Below are positions 16,321-25,788 of a DNA stretch of 64,000 bases, piece after piece. The position numbers were made by a program, and so were the translations under genes. Source of the DNA: Bryobacterales bacterium (GTDB taxonomy: Bacteria; Acidobacteriota; Terriglobia; Bryobacterales; Bryobacteraceae); contig JADZCM010000022.1 of NCBI GenBank assembly GCA_020851555.1, forward strand, positions 1 through 64,000, in the 5' to 3' direction. The notes below the pieces were generated by a model. The model did not search any database and was not told the origin of the DNA. It saw only the letters and a program-made list of their open reading frames with translations. The first letter of the stretch is position 1, and every line of letters starts with the position of its first letter.

Positions 16321-19300
16321 ATGCGTATGAATCGTGTGAGCCGTGCCAGATGGGCGGCTCAGACAAGTCTTTTCATTTTGCTGGCGCTCGTTCTGACGGC
16401 GCCGCTGCTTGCGCAGATCGATACGGGCATCATCTCCGGGAGAGTGACGGATCCGACCGGAGCGGCCGTACCCGGAGCGCGTCTTACGATCACGCAGACC
16501 CAGACGAACGTGGTCAGCAACAGCGAGACGAACGCTGAGGGGTTGTTTCGCGTTCCGTCTCTCAGAACCGGTTCGTACCGAGTGAGCGTGTCCGCCCCCG
16601 GATTCAAGGCGCTGACGCGCGAGGGCCTCACCCTGCGCGTGGGCGAGAACCTGAACGTGGAACTGGCGCTGGAGGTCGGCTCGGTAACCGAAACGGTGGA
16701 GGTGGTCAGTTCGCTGCCTTTGCTCGAGACGCAGACCTCGGCTGCCGGGCAGGTGATGACCGGCGATTACTTCTACCAGTTGCCGAACTTCCAGCATTGG
16801 ACCAACGGCGTGTTGTATTACACGCCTCAGATCCAGCACACCGACTCGGCCTGGCCGGGTTCCCTGGGCGCCTGGTCGATCAACGGCGGCACAGCCAGCC
16901 AGATCGGCTACTTCGAGGACGGCCAGTTGGCCACCCGTGGCGACGGAAACCTGGCCATCCGTTCGGTTCAGGTGGGGCTTGAGGAAGTCAAAGTTCTGAG
17001 TAGCGTGCTGCCGGCGGAGTACGGCCACGCCACCAGCGGAGGCATCTCGGTGGTGAAGCGGTCAGGCACCAACCTGCTGCACGGCCAGGGCGGCTACCTG
17101 TTCCGGAACGACCTCATGTCGCACCGCCGGTTCTTCCAGGCGCTGACCAACGAGCAGCAGGGCATCTCGACCATGTTCAACCAGCCGGACTTCACCGTCA
17201 GCGGGCCGGTCTACATCCCGAAGGTCTACAACGGCATGAACAAGACCTTCTTCAACGTGGCGGGCACCTACCACTTCGACAGCAACGGCAATGCTTCCAG
17301 CTACTCGGTGCCAACCCCCGCCATGTTGGGCGGAGACTTCAACTTCCCGGGAGTGACGGCGAACCAGATTTACGATCCCGCTTCGACCATCGGCACCCCC
17401 GGCACCACCAGCGGGTGGTCACGGGCGCCCATGCCGGGCAACATCATCCCCTCCAACCGCATCAGCGACATGTGGAAGGCGATCATGGCCAACAAGCCGT
17501 TCGCCGAGCCGAACAACCCGGGCTCCTACACCGCGACCGGCGTTTCGGGGAACATCCTGAAGAGCGGCTTCGGCTACTATCACGGTTACGGCACGCAGTT
17601 CCGCGTTGACCACAGCTTCAAGCCGAGCTTCAAAATGTTCGGCAGCCTGGTCTGGAACAACAACAACCAGCCCTCGATCAACAACGTGGTCTTGTACCTG
17701 CCTTATGACGCGGGCCAGAGATACACGATGCAGCGGCAGCACGTGGCCACCATCGGGTTTACGTACACCATTTCCCCGACGGCCATCAGCGAGACGCGGA
17801 TCGGCGAATACCGCCAGGACACGACGCCGGCCTTCACCAATGAGGACTACCAGTTCGCCATTGCCAAGACCGTTCCCAAGCTGCCGGACGGCGTCTACCT
17901 CAACCCCGTCAACATCGGGTACAGCACCCAGGGAAAATACGGCAACGGCAATCTCGGGCTGGCCACCCGCAGCGTCAACGTGAGCAACAACCACCAGTTC
18001 CGCCAGGACTTCACGGTCATCTACGGCAGGCACTCGTTCAAGACCGGATACGAATACCTTTGGGATAACCGCATCCAGCGCGACATTCCCGGACCGAGGC
18101 TCACGCTCGGCTTTGGCGGGACCTCCGGCCTTCAGTCCAACGGCCAGTCCATGCCGAACACGGGCGGCATCGCGCTGGCGGACGTGATGCTGGGTTATGT
18201 CAGCAACTACAACTATGTCCAGCAGGGAGCCTCCTTCCTGCCGGTGAACGACATCCACAGCTTCTACCTTCAGGACGACTGGCGCATCCTTCCCAACCTG
18301 ACTCTCAACCTCGGTGTCCGGTACAGCAACGAAAGCCCGGCGCACACCAAGTGGCCGAGGCAACTCAGCGTGGGAAGCCTGACCAAGAAGGATACTTACT
18401 TTACGGACTCCATCCCCAACGTGGTCACCTGCCCGCAGGGCGGCTGCGTGGGCGGCTGGATACAGCCCGACGGAGGGCTCTACAACCGCGACTGGAACAA
18501 CTTCCAGCCGCGTCTCGGCTTCGCCTGGACCGTTACGCCCAACACCGTGATCCGCGGCGGCTGGGCGCTGATGACCAAGGATATGGGCATCTGGTGGACA
18601 AACCAGGCTGAAATCGGAGGCAGCAGCTTCTTCAACACGGGCACCGTGACGGCGGGAAACAACAACTACCACCCGTTGTTTAACGTCAACGGCGGCGTCC
18701 CAACGCCCGTGTATCCCGCTCTGCTGGCCGACGGGTCGCTGCCCTCGGCGGGCAGCACTCCGCAGAACCGCGCCAACGGCACGCTCGCCGTCATTCCGAT
18801 GGACTTCCACAACCCCTATACCCAGAACTGGCACTTCACGATCCAGCGCGCACTCAAGCAGGACTTCCTGCTGGAACTGACCTACTCGGGCAGCCACAAC
18901 GTGGGTTTCCAGGGCACGTACAACTGGCAGTCCAGGCCCTATGGAACCGGTCTGGACCCCAGCGGCAACGTGATCGATCTGACGCAGCAGGCCAATTGGG
19001 CGTACCGCGCGACCTGGGTTCAGAGCGGGGCGGCCACGCAGGCCTACAAGCCCTACACCAGTTGGAACAACGTCAACTGGTACGCCAACAACATCAACCG
19101 CGTCTACCATTCCGGGACGGTGAAGGCCGAGAAGCGGTACTCGGCCGGCCTGACGTTCCTGACATTCTTCACCTGGCAGAAAGGCCTGGAGAACTCACCG
19201 GGCAACACCTACAAACCGGACAACGTCGGCCGGGCCATCACCGGCCAGACTCAGAAGTTCCGTTTCACCAGCTCGATGACTTATGAGTTGCCCTTGGGCC

Positions 19301-19929
19301 GGGGTAAACGCTACCTGAACGGCGGAGGCCGCCTGTTGGAGATGCTGGTGGGCGGCTACAGCTTCGCCTGGAACTACTCGCAGTACAGCCGGAACCCGAC
19401 CGGCGTCAGCTACACCGGCGCCTCTTATCGCAATCCGGTGACCGGCGTGATGGGCGCCCGCCAGGACTACCCCGGCTACGAGCCGCTGGTGGGGAGCAGC
19501 CTCTTCCTGATCCAGGCTCCGCAGCTTCGGGACAACTGGCAGGACCTCGGCAACAACCGCTTTGTGCAAGCCGCTCAGAACCCCGTGATCACCAACTGCG
19601 GCACGGCGATCAACAACTGGGGCAACAACTGCGTGGTCGTGGCCCCATCGTTCACCAACGGTAACATGCCGGGCAACGTGTGGCGGCCCATGCGGGTCAT
19701 AGCGGCGAACGCTTCGATGTACAAGGATTTTCCGATCAAGGAGCGGCTCAACGCGCAAATCCGGCTGGACTTCATGAACCCGTTCAAGTGGTACAACTGG
19801 AGCAACCCGACCACCGCCATGTCCCAAACCAGCCCGGGACTGTTCGGCACCATCCCTCTGGGCGACTTCGCGGATTCCACGGAAGGCGGACCGCCTTTCC
19901 TGATGCTGTCTTTCCGCGTGAACTTCTAA
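16321..19929 (+). CDS. TonB-dependent receptor, Oar-like
   Basis: A 1202-aa outer-membrane protein. A signal peptide ends near LLAQ (about residue 36). A carboxypeptidase-regulatory-like beta domain follows (GIISGRVTDPTGAAVPGARL), then a plug domain (about residues 130-250) and a long 22-strand-type barrel rich in Asn, Tyr and Gly. The C-terminus is FRVNF, with a terminal aromatic residue as in outer-membrane barrels. The family imports large substrates, often oligosaccharides or peptides, with TonB energy. No SusD partner is nearby, as is usual in Acidobacteriota. A second family member lies at 21667. Confidence 0.93.
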   Translation: MRMNRVSRARWAAQTSLFILLALVLTAPLLAQIDTGIISGRVTDPTGAAVPGARLTITQTQTNVVSNSETNAEGLFRVPSLRTGSYRVSVSAPGFKALTREGLTLRVGENLNVELALEVGSVTETVEVVSSLPLLETQTSAAGQVMTGDYFYQLPNFQHWTNGVLYYTPQIQHTDSAWPGSLGAWSINGGTASQIGYFEDGQLATRGDGNLAIRSVQVGLEEVKVLSSVLPAEYGHATSGGISVVKRSGTNLLHGQGGYLFRNDLMSHRRFFQALTNEQQGISTMFNQPDFTVSGPVYIPKVYNGMNKTFFNVAGTYHFDSNGNASSYSVPTPAMLGGDFNFPGVTANQIYDPASTIGTPGTTSGWSRAPMPGNIIPSNRISDMWKAIMANKPFAEPNNPGSYTATGVSGNILKSGFGYYHGYGTQFRVDHSFKPSFKMFGSLVWNNNNQPSINNVVLYLPYDAGQRYTMQRQHVATIGFTYTISPTAISETRIGEYRQDTTPAFTNEDYQFAIAKTVPKLPDGVYLNPVNIGYSTQGKYGNGNLGLATRSVNVSNNHQFRQDFTVIYGRHSFKTGYEYLWDNRIQRDIPGPRLTLGFGGTSGLQSNGQSMPNTGGIALADVMLGYVSNYNYVQQGASFLPVNDIHSFYLQDDWRILPNLTLNLGVRYSNESPAHTKWPRQLSVGSLTKKDTYFTDSIPNVVTCPQGGCVGGWIQPDGGLYNRDWNNFQPRLGFAWTVTPNTVIRGGWALMTKDMGIWWTNQAEIGGSSFFNTGTVTAGNNNYHPLFNVNGGVPTPVYPALLADGSLPSAGSTPQNRANGTLAVIPMDFHNPYTQNWHFTIQRALKQDFLLELTYSGSHNVGFQGTYNWQSRPYGTGLDPSGNVIDLTQQANWAYRATWVQSGAATQAYKPYTSWNNVNWYANNINRVYHSGTVKAEKRYSAGLTFLTFFTWQKGLENSPGNTYKPDNVGRAITGQTQKFRFTSSMTYELPLGRGKRYLNGGGRLLEMLVGGYSFAWNYSQYSRNPTGVSYTGASYRNPVTGVMGARQDYPGYEPLVGSSLFLIQAPQLRDNWQDLGNNRFVQAAQNPVITNCGTAINNWGNNCVVVAPSFTNGNMPGNVWRPMRVIAANASMYKDFPIKERLNAQIRLDFMNPFKWYNWSNPTTAMSQTSPGLFGTIPLGDFADSTEGGPPFLMLSFRVNF

Positions 19930-19937
19930 CGTCCCGC

Positions 19938-19961
19938 GGGGGCCGGGCCTGCCCGGCCCCC
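19938..19961. terminator. GC-rich hairpin after TonB receptor 1
   Basis: Eleven-bp arms GGGGGCCGGGC / GCCCGGCCCCC with a CT loop, 9 bp after the receptor stop and between convergent genes. There is no T-run. Identical arms follow the second receptor at 25078. Confidence 0.5.
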
Positions 19962-19993
19962 GTACTTCCCCGATACGCCCGCGCAGGTAGTTC

Positions 19994-21340
19994 CTACGCG
20001 CGGACCAGTTCGATACCCTCTTTTTTTCCCAGGTTGCGGCTGTACTTCTTCTCCTCCGCGTTGTTCCAGTGTTCGTGGACTCCCAGGCTCGTCAGGCGGG
20101 TCCTGTTTTCGGCATGATCCGGATCGTAGAAAGTCCCGGAGGGCGGATTGCCCGCCAGCGCCGCCTCGTGCAGGTAGTCGTCGGCGCCGTCGAGGTGCGG
20201 GTGATCGCTCCATTCCGCCCTGAGAAAGTCCAGCCCCACTGAATCGATGGCCACCGGATCCTGGGACGCCAACAGGCTGGCCGCCCAGGTCCCGTGGAAC
20301 GGCGCGCTCGCGAACTTCCGGGGAACGCTTTCGATCGGGTGCTTTCCCGGGTATAGCCCGTCGATGAAGTACGCCAGCGTCTTGCCGCCAACGCTCGCGT
20401 GCCCCATCAGGTCCACCAGGTCCCGGTAGCGTCCGTAGCCGGGGTCCCGTTGCGCCAGGGACGCGTGCATGTCGTAGTAGCCCTTGGCGGGAGGGGTCCG
20501 GATCAACGAGCCGAAGTGGTTCTTGGCGCAAAGCGTCACGCCCGCCATGGTGTGGCTCTTCAGGTTCGCCAGGTTGATGAGGTAGGCCGCCTCGGCATAG
20601 TGGACCGGCACGTAGTCCTGCGACTTCTCCTCCGGACGGCTGCTCCAATAGAGCGGCGTGGAGGAAAGCTTCACGGGCGCGCGGGGATGGTCCGCGTTGC
20701 CGCCATTGAGATCCATGTACTGAACCGCCGGAAACTCCCGGTGAAGGGGGTCGTAGTATTGGTTGGGGAATAAGGCGAGCGGATCGCCCACGGCAATGTC
20801 GCGCGGATCCACTCCCGCCGATTTCACAAGTTGCCGCAACAGGGCCAGGATCATCTGGGGCGACGTGTTCATGTAGTCCACGCGCCGGCCGCCCAGATCG
20901 TAGGTTTTCTGATCCACGCTGCGCTCGGAGAGGATGCACGTGACGAAGTTGGTCTTGATCACGATCTTCTCCCCTCTCCGGTAGCCCCCGTCTCCCCGGC
21001 CGCGGCTCCGGTTGAAGCTCCGGAAGAGCGCTTCCCAAGCCTGGGCGTCGCGGCTCTTGCCGGAAAGTTGCCGGACCGCCCGGGACATCATGCCGTCAAC
21101 CGCGGACTGGTTCGTGTAGCTGCTCTCCCACCAGTGTCCCTGTCCCGGCCCCTCCCACCTGGCCGCCTCCGGGTCACGCGCCCAGACCACGCGCCCCGGA
21201 TGGATCCCTCTGCCGGCGCCGACAGGCCGGTTCGGCGCTTCCGGTTCGGATTCAGCCGCCCGCAAGGCCCCGGCGCCGACGGCCAGAACCCCCATTTCCA
21301 CGAAAACGCGGCGATTCATCTGCTTATGCTGTTCCGGCAT
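19994..21340 (-). CDS. DUF362-family protein with Tat-like N-terminus
   Basis: 448 aa. The N-terminus MPEQHKQMNRRVFVEMGV followed by a hydrophobic Ala/Gly run looks like a twin-arginine signal. The body is a DUF362 protein, with the family core seen in EKIVIKTNFV, NLANLKSHTMAGVTLCAKNHFG and SQDPVAIDSVGLDFL. DUF362 proteins are often iron-sulfur linked; no ferredoxin-type CxxCxxC motif is present here. The start at 21340 is supported by GGGAGG 6-7 bp upstream; an earlier ATG lacks such a site. It lies between the two receptors and is divergent from the second. Function unknown. Confidence 0.8.
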   Translation of the reverse strand: MPEQHKQMNRRVFVEMGVLAVGAGALRAAESEPEAPNRPVGAGRGIHPGRVVWARDPEAARWEGPGQGHWWESSYTNQSAVDGMMSRAVRQLSGKSRDAQAWEALFRSFNRSRGRGDGGYRRGEKIVIKTNFVTCILSERSVDQKTYDLGGRRVDYMNTSPQMILALLRQLVKSAGVDPRDIAVGDPLALFPNQYYDPLHREFPAVQYMDLNGGNADHPRAPVKLSSTPLYWSSRPEEKSQDYVPVHYAEAAYLINLANLKSHTMAGVTLCAKNHFGSLIRTPPAKGYYDMHASLAQRDPGYGRYRDLVDLMGHASVGGKTLAYFIDGLYPGKHPIESVPRKFASAPFHGTWAASLLASQDPVAIDSVGLDFLRAEWSDHPHLDGADDYLHEAALAGNPPSGTFYDPDHAENRTRLTSLGVHEHWNNAEEKKYSRNLGKKEGIELVRA

Positions 21341-21391
21341 CGCTTCCTCCCTGTGGTGATTATGCGCCCGGATGTCAAGCTCAGCCATCGA

Positions 21392-21405
21392 TTAACGAAC
21401 GTTAA
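21392..21405. promoter_or_regulatory. TTAAC-N4-GTTAA inverted repeat (putative operator)
   Basis: TTAAC GAAC GTTAA, with outer arms matching those of the element at 16220. It lies 52 bp upstream of the DUF362 start and 262 bp upstream of the second receptor. On the minus strand it lies 17 bp after a TTGACG, so it may overlap the -10 of the DUF362 gene. Confidence 0.5.
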
Positions 21406-21492
21406 ACTGTGTCTCCCCGTAACGTCAACAAAAATAAGAGATTTGCCTTGTATTTTTGATTGAAGAATGGTAGCATTCTTCCGCTACAGAGG

Positions 21493-21590
21493 TTTGGTGA
21501 GACTGGCCACACGCCGGAGGGGCGGGATGTAGCCAGTGTGAGGAGCACCAGAGCATGGGGGAGCTTCTGTACGGCCGGAATTGCGATTCC
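21493..21590 (+). promoter_or_regulatory. Structured 5' leader upstream of TonB receptor 2
   Basis: Nested pairings can be drawn: TGGTG 21494-21498 with CACCA 21545-21549, ACTGGC 21501-21506 with GCCAGT 21531-21536, and CGCC 21511-21514 with GGCG 21520-21523. A separate hairpin CGGAAT-TGCG-ATTCCG lies at 21575-21590. CACAC at 21507-21511 can pair alternatively with GTGTG at 21535-21539. I do not recognise a known riboswitch class. Expression on the + strand is assumed, not shown. Confidence 0.35.
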
Positions 21591-21666
21591 GCCTTGAGCG
21601 CTTTTCCCTCGCCCGGGCTCCGGTGTCATTTTTCCCTTGGTGCAGCTACAGAATGAGGAGGATTGT

Positions 21667-24600
21667 ATGCGAACCAGGCTATTGACGGGTGCTTTACTGA
21701 CCCTCGTGCTATTCATCATGCCGGCTCTCGGGCAGGATACGGGCACTCTCACGGGACGAGCGACCGACCCGAGCGGCGCGGTGGTAGTAGGCGCGGAGGT
21801 TGTGGCGGTGAACAACGCGACCAACCTCTCGACCAACACGGTGACCAACCAGGAAGGGCTCTATCGGATCCCGGCGCTGCGTCCGGGATTGTACCGCATA
21901 ACGGTCACGGCGGCGGGCTTCAAGCGATGGGTCCGCGACAATGTCGAACTGCGGGTGGGGACGACGCTTCCGATCGACGCGAGTCTGGAGGTCGGCGCCG
22001 TGGCGGAGTCGGTCGAGGTCCTGGCGCACACGACCTTGCTGGAGACCGAAACCTCCGCCACGGGCACGATCCTGGAAGGCAACTTCTTCTACCGCATGCC
22101 GCTGTATCAGCGCTGGGTCAGGAGCTCCATGTACCTTACCCCCGGCGTGACGGTGTCGGGCTTCGGCTGGGGTGGCGACATGGGCGGATATCAGATCAAT
22201 GGCGAGTCTTCCGACCGCATCGGCTACTACGAGGACGGCATTTACGGCGTGAAGCCGACCGGCGGCTGGACCACCGACACCATCCAGAACACCATCGACG
22301 AGATCAAGGTGCTCACCACGGTTCTGCCGGCCGAGTACGGCCACTCGGCCGGAGGCGCCCTGACAGTGGTTAAAAAGAGCGGCGGCAACGAGGTGCACGG
22401 CCTGGTTTCCGATCTGTTCCGCGAAGGCCCCATGCAGCACCGGCGGTTCATGCAGATCTATACCTTCGAGCAACTGGGGAACAGCCTGCACTTCCATCAG
22501 CCGGATGCCAACCTGAGCGGCCCGGTCTACATACCCAAGATCTATGACGGGCGCAACAAGACCTTCTTCATGGTGGCCGGGCAGTGGCTGATCGAGCGGC
22601 AGGGAGAACAGCTCACCTATACGGTTCCGACGGCCGACGAACTGAACGGCGACTTCAGCTACAAGGGGATGACCGGGACGACGCCGAACCCGATCTACGA
22701 CCCGCGGACCACGCGGCAGGTGAACGGCCTGTGGTACAGGGATCCGTTCGCGGGCAATACCATCCCCAAAGGCCAGTGGGACCCGGTGGCGGCCAAGTTC
22801 TTTTCGCAGAAGGTCTGGGCAGAGCCCAGCCAGACGGGGACGCCCACGACCCAGGGTTACACCGGCAACCTGCTGGCCGTCTCGCAGAAAACGGTGGATT
22901 ACTTCAGCTACACCACGCGGTTCGACCACCAGGTCAACTCCCAGATCAAGACGTTCGTCAACTGGAGCCACAACTCGCGGACCGGCTGGACGCCGAACAT
23001 GAGCATCGTCAACCTGGATTTCGACTCCTCGGCCCGCACCACGCTCGAGCGGCAGATGACCTCGGGCATCGGTGCGACCTGGGTGCCGGCGCCGACGGTC
23101 GTCAGCGAGACACGAGCCAGTTATTACCGGTACAAGAGCAATGCCACGTGGCCCGGGTTCGGCAAGGACTACGGCCAACTCCTCGGGATTCCCAACATCG
23201 GAGTGGGCAGCATGCCCAGCGTCACGGGAATCCCGTCGGTTTCCAACCCCGCCATCGACGTCCAGGAAACGCTCAACTTCAAGCAGGACGTCAGCAAGCT
23301 GTCGGGCACGCATGCGTTCAAGATGGGCTACGACATCATGCGGCTCCGGAGGAACCAGTACAGCGTGACCAACAACGCCGGCAGCTTCACGCTTGCCGGC
23401 ACCAGCGGGATCAACACCAACGGGACCAGCATTCCCAACACCGGCGGCAAGGATCTGTCGCGGTTGATGACGGGAGCCGTGTCCGGCTTTACCCTGACCA
23501 CCAACCTGCTCAGCACGCTGCCCCGGAATTGGATTCACAGCCTCTACCTCCAGGACGACTGGAAAATCCGTCCGAACCTGACGGCCAACATCGGCGTGCG
23601 CTGGCAGGTGCAGAGCACGATGAATAACAAGTACGGCCAGCAGTCCAGTTTCGACCCCAACGCCCCGGACAATATTGTGGCGGGCGCCAAGGGCGTGATC
23701 ACCCACCCTGGCCAGGTGCACAAGAAGGACTGGAACAACTTCCAGCCGCGGATCGGGCTGGCCTGGACGGCGCGCCGCAACATCGTGATCCGGACGGGCT
23801 TCGCGCTCTCGACGGTGGACGAACGTTTGCCGAGCCCTCCGACGGACGAGTACGGCTCGATCACGGCGCGGATCGACACTCCATCCGGCGAATACAGGCC
23901 CCGGTTCCAGCTCAGCGCCGGCCCCATCCTGCCGCTGGTTTGGCCGGTGGTCCGGGCGGACGGCTCCATCCCCTTCGTCGGCAGCAACTACGGCAGCCGG
24001 GGCGCGTCGTGGGTGGACATGAACCGTAAGAGCCCGTACAGCATGAACTGGAACCTCAGTGTTCAATACGGGCTGAGCAGCAACTACCTGGTGGAGGTGC
24101 AGTACACGGGCAACCGGAGCGTCAACGGCTTCGAGAACTGGCAGGTCAACCAGTATTCCTACGATTGGGCCTGGAACATGTACCAGAACAACCGCGCCGA
24201 GTTCACCAAGATGGAGGGAAACACGCAGGCCTACCGGCCGTTTACGAACTTCGGAGGCATCTCCTACCGGACCAACGGTTCCAACTCCGTCTACCACTCC
24301 GGGACCGCCAAGCTGGAAAAGCGGCTCTCCCGCGGATTGTCTTTCCTGACGTATTACACCTACGCGAAGAACATCTCGGCCAGCACCGGCAACTGGCTGC
24401 TTCCTCGAGCACTCGATCGCTCCCGCGCGGGGGGCGACCGGACTCACCAGTACACGGGGAGCATGAACTACGAGATCCCCTTCGGCAAGGGGCGAAAGTG
24501 GTTGAACCACAGCAGCCTGCTGGACGCGCTGGTGGGCGGGTTCGACATGGTGTTCCTTTACCGGATCTCCAGCGGCAATCCGCTGACGTTCGGCATGGGC

Positions 24601-25065
24601 GGCAGCCCGTACAGGTACATGCCGGGAAATATCGCCTTCCGGTCCGGCCGTCCGGATAGCACCGGCCAGCGCGCCCATCTGCGCGATGGGTGGGCCGACA
24701 TCGGTCCTGCCCGCTTCACGAGGGCTACGCAGAACAAGATGATCGAGTCCATGAGCTACTTCACGTACCCGGCGGCCTACACGTTCGGGAATGTGGGAGC
24801 CAACACCATGGACCGGCAGCGGTTCATCGACCACAGCTTCTCGGCGGCCAAAGACTTCAAGATCAAGGAGCGCTGGACGATTCAGTTCCGTTACGATTTC
24901 CAGAACCCCTTCAAGTGGTACAACCTCTCGGCGCCGAACACCACGGTGAACTTCACGAACCCGGCTGAATTCGGGACCGTGAGCACCAGCACTTCGGACG
25001 AGGCCACTACCGCCGCCGGCGGCGGCCAGCCGCTGCAAAACATCACCATTTCCCTGCGCTGGTAG
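21667..25065 (+). CDS. TonB-dependent receptor, Oar-like
   Basis: 1132 aa with the same layout as the receptor at 16321: a signal peptide (TGALLTLVLFIMPALGQ), a carboxypeptidase-regulatory-like domain (GTLTGRATDPSGAVVVGAEV), a plug with a YYEDGIYG segment, then a long barrel ending in ISLRW. The ATG at 21667 is chosen because GAGGAGG precedes it by 6 bp; the frame opens 30 bp earlier. The two receptors are clearly paralogous but diverged. An ECF sigma unit follows directly, but no SusD-like or TonB gene is in the window. Confidence 0.93.
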   Translation: MRTRLLTGALLTLVLFIMPALGQDTGTLTGRATDPSGAVVVGAEVVAVNNATNLSTNTVTNQEGLYRIPALRPGLYRITVTAAGFKRWVRDNVELRVGTTLPIDASLEVGAVAESVEVLAHTTLLETETSATGTILEGNFFYRMPLYQRWVRSSMYLTPGVTVSGFGWGGDMGGYQINGESSDRIGYYEDGIYGVKPTGGWTTDTIQNTIDEIKVLTTVLPAEYGHSAGGALTVVKKSGGNEVHGLVSDLFREGPMQHRRFMQIYTFEQLGNSLHFHQPDANLSGPVYIPKIYDGRNKTFFMVAGQWLIERQGEQLTYTVPTADELNGDFSYKGMTGTTPNPIYDPRTTRQVNGLWYRDPFAGNTIPKGQWDPVAAKFFSQKVWAEPSQTGTPTTQGYTGNLLAVSQKTVDYFSYTTRFDHQVNSQIKTFVNWSHNSRTGWTPNMSIVNLDFDSSARTTLERQMTSGIGATWVPAPTVVSETRASYYRYKSNATWPGFGKDYGQLLGIPNIGVGSMPSVTGIPSVSNPAIDVQETLNFKQDVSKLSGTHAFKMGYDIMRLRRNQYSVTNNAGSFTLAGTSGINTNGTSIPNTGGKDLSRLMTGAVSGFTLTTNLLSTLPRNWIHSLYLQDDWKIRPNLTANIGVRWQVQSTMNNKYGQQSSFDPNAPDNIVAGAKGVITHPGQVHKKDWNNFQPRIGLAWTARRNIVIRTGFALSTVDERLPSPPTDEYGSITARIDTPSGEYRPRFQLSAGPILPLVWPVVRADGSIPFVGSNYGSRGASWVDMNRKSPYSMNWNLSVQYGLSSNYLVEVQYTGNRSVNGFENWQVNQYSYDWAWNMYQNNRAEFTKMEGNTQAYRPFTNFGGISYRTNGSNSVYHSGTAKLEKRLSRGLSFLTYYTYAKNISASTGNWLLPRALDRSRAGGDRTHQYTGSMNYEIPFGKGRKWLNHSSLLDALVGGFDMVFLYRISSGNPLTFGMGGSPYRYMPGNIAFRSGRPDSTGQRAHLRDGWADIGPARFTRATQNKMIESMSYFTYPAAYTFGNVGANTMDRQRFIDHSFSAAKDFKIKERWTIQFRYDFQNPFKWYNLSAPNTTVNFTNPAEFGTVSTSTSDEATTAAGGGQPLQNITISLRW

Positions 25066-25077
25066 CAGTCCGCTTCT

Positions 25078-25101
25078 GGGGGCCGGGCAGGCCCGGCCCC
25101 C
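25078..25101. terminator. GC-rich hairpin after TonB receptor 2
   Basis: Arms identical to those at 19938 (GGGGGCCGGGC / GCCCGGCCCCC) with an AG loop, 12 bp after the receptor stop. There is no T-run. Confidence 0.5.
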
Positions 25102-25161
25102 GACTCCCTCCGCCCGGCAAGGCGTCGCCGCGGTAGACTGCTTGTTACGGTGGGACCACCG

Positions 25162-25788
25162 ATGGCATCTAGTGGGAAGGAAGCGGAAGTTGATCTGGCG
25201 CGTCAGCTCGCCGCCGGGAACCTGGCCGTCTTCGACGATTTCGTAGCGAGTTTCCGGACCCGGCTGTTTCAGTACAGTCTGCTGGTCTGCGGCCATCGGG
25301 AGGATGCCGAGGAGGTGGCGCAGGACACGCTGTTGAAGGTCTTCGAGAACTTCGGCCAGTTGCGGGAACCGGAGCGCGTGCGGCCGTGGGTATTCCGGAT
25401 CGCGCGGAATGCCTGCCTGATGAAGCGGCGCAAGAGCGTGTTCGCGCCCGCGCAGGAGTTATCGCTCGACGAACTTATGCCGGCCGTGGCGCAGGACGGA
25501 AGGGAGAGGCGGCTGGAGATCGCCGACTGGTCGAAGCTCCCCGAAGACCAGGTGCTGCGCGGAGAGTTGCAGCGGGTGCTGCAAGACTCGATCAGCGCCC
25601 TTCCGGACATCTACAAGACGGTGCTGCTGCTGCGCGACGTGGAGGAACTGTCCACGGGTGAAACCGCGGGCATCCTGGAGGTCAGCGAGGACGTGGTCAA
25701 GACCCGGCTGCACCGTGCGCGGCTGAGCTTGCGGCAGTCGCTGGACGGCTACCTGCGCGGCAGAGCCGGCCGGGGGGGGGAGACGTGA
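25162..25788 (+). CDS. ECF-family RNA polymerase sigma factor
   Basis: 208 aa with region 2 (FDDFVASFRTRLFQY, then HREDAEEVAQDTLLKVFENF) and region 4 (LPDIYKTVLLLRDVEELSTGETAGIL, quoted in part, with a helix-turn-helix and EDVVKTRLHRARL). The middle linker is longer than usual and acidic. Its stop overlaps the start of the zinc-finger anti-sigma gene by 4 bp, the usual sigma/anti-sigma coupling. ATG 25162 is used; GTG 25150 is an alternative. The target genes are not known, but the following NapH-like and TPR genes are candidates. Confidence 0.92.
   Translation: MASSGKEAEVDLARQLAAGNLAVFDDFVASFRTRLFQYSLLVCGHREDAEEVAQDTLLKVFENFGQLREPERVRPWVFRIARNACLMKRRKSVFAPAQELSLDELMPAVAQDGRERRLEIADWSKLPEDQVLRGELQRVLQDSISALPDIYKTVLLLRDVEELSTGETAGILEVSEDVVKTRLHRARLSLRQSLDGYLRGRAGRGGET

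Noticed and set aside
17419-19110. 563-aa minus-strand frame opposite the first TonB receptor
   Set aside because: Val/Ala/Gly-rich antisense shadow of a clear receptor gene.
21709-25296. 1195-aa minus-strand frame opposite the second TonB receptor
   Set aside because: Antisense shadow in GC-rich DNA; no recognisable domain, while the + strand has signal peptide, plug and barrel.
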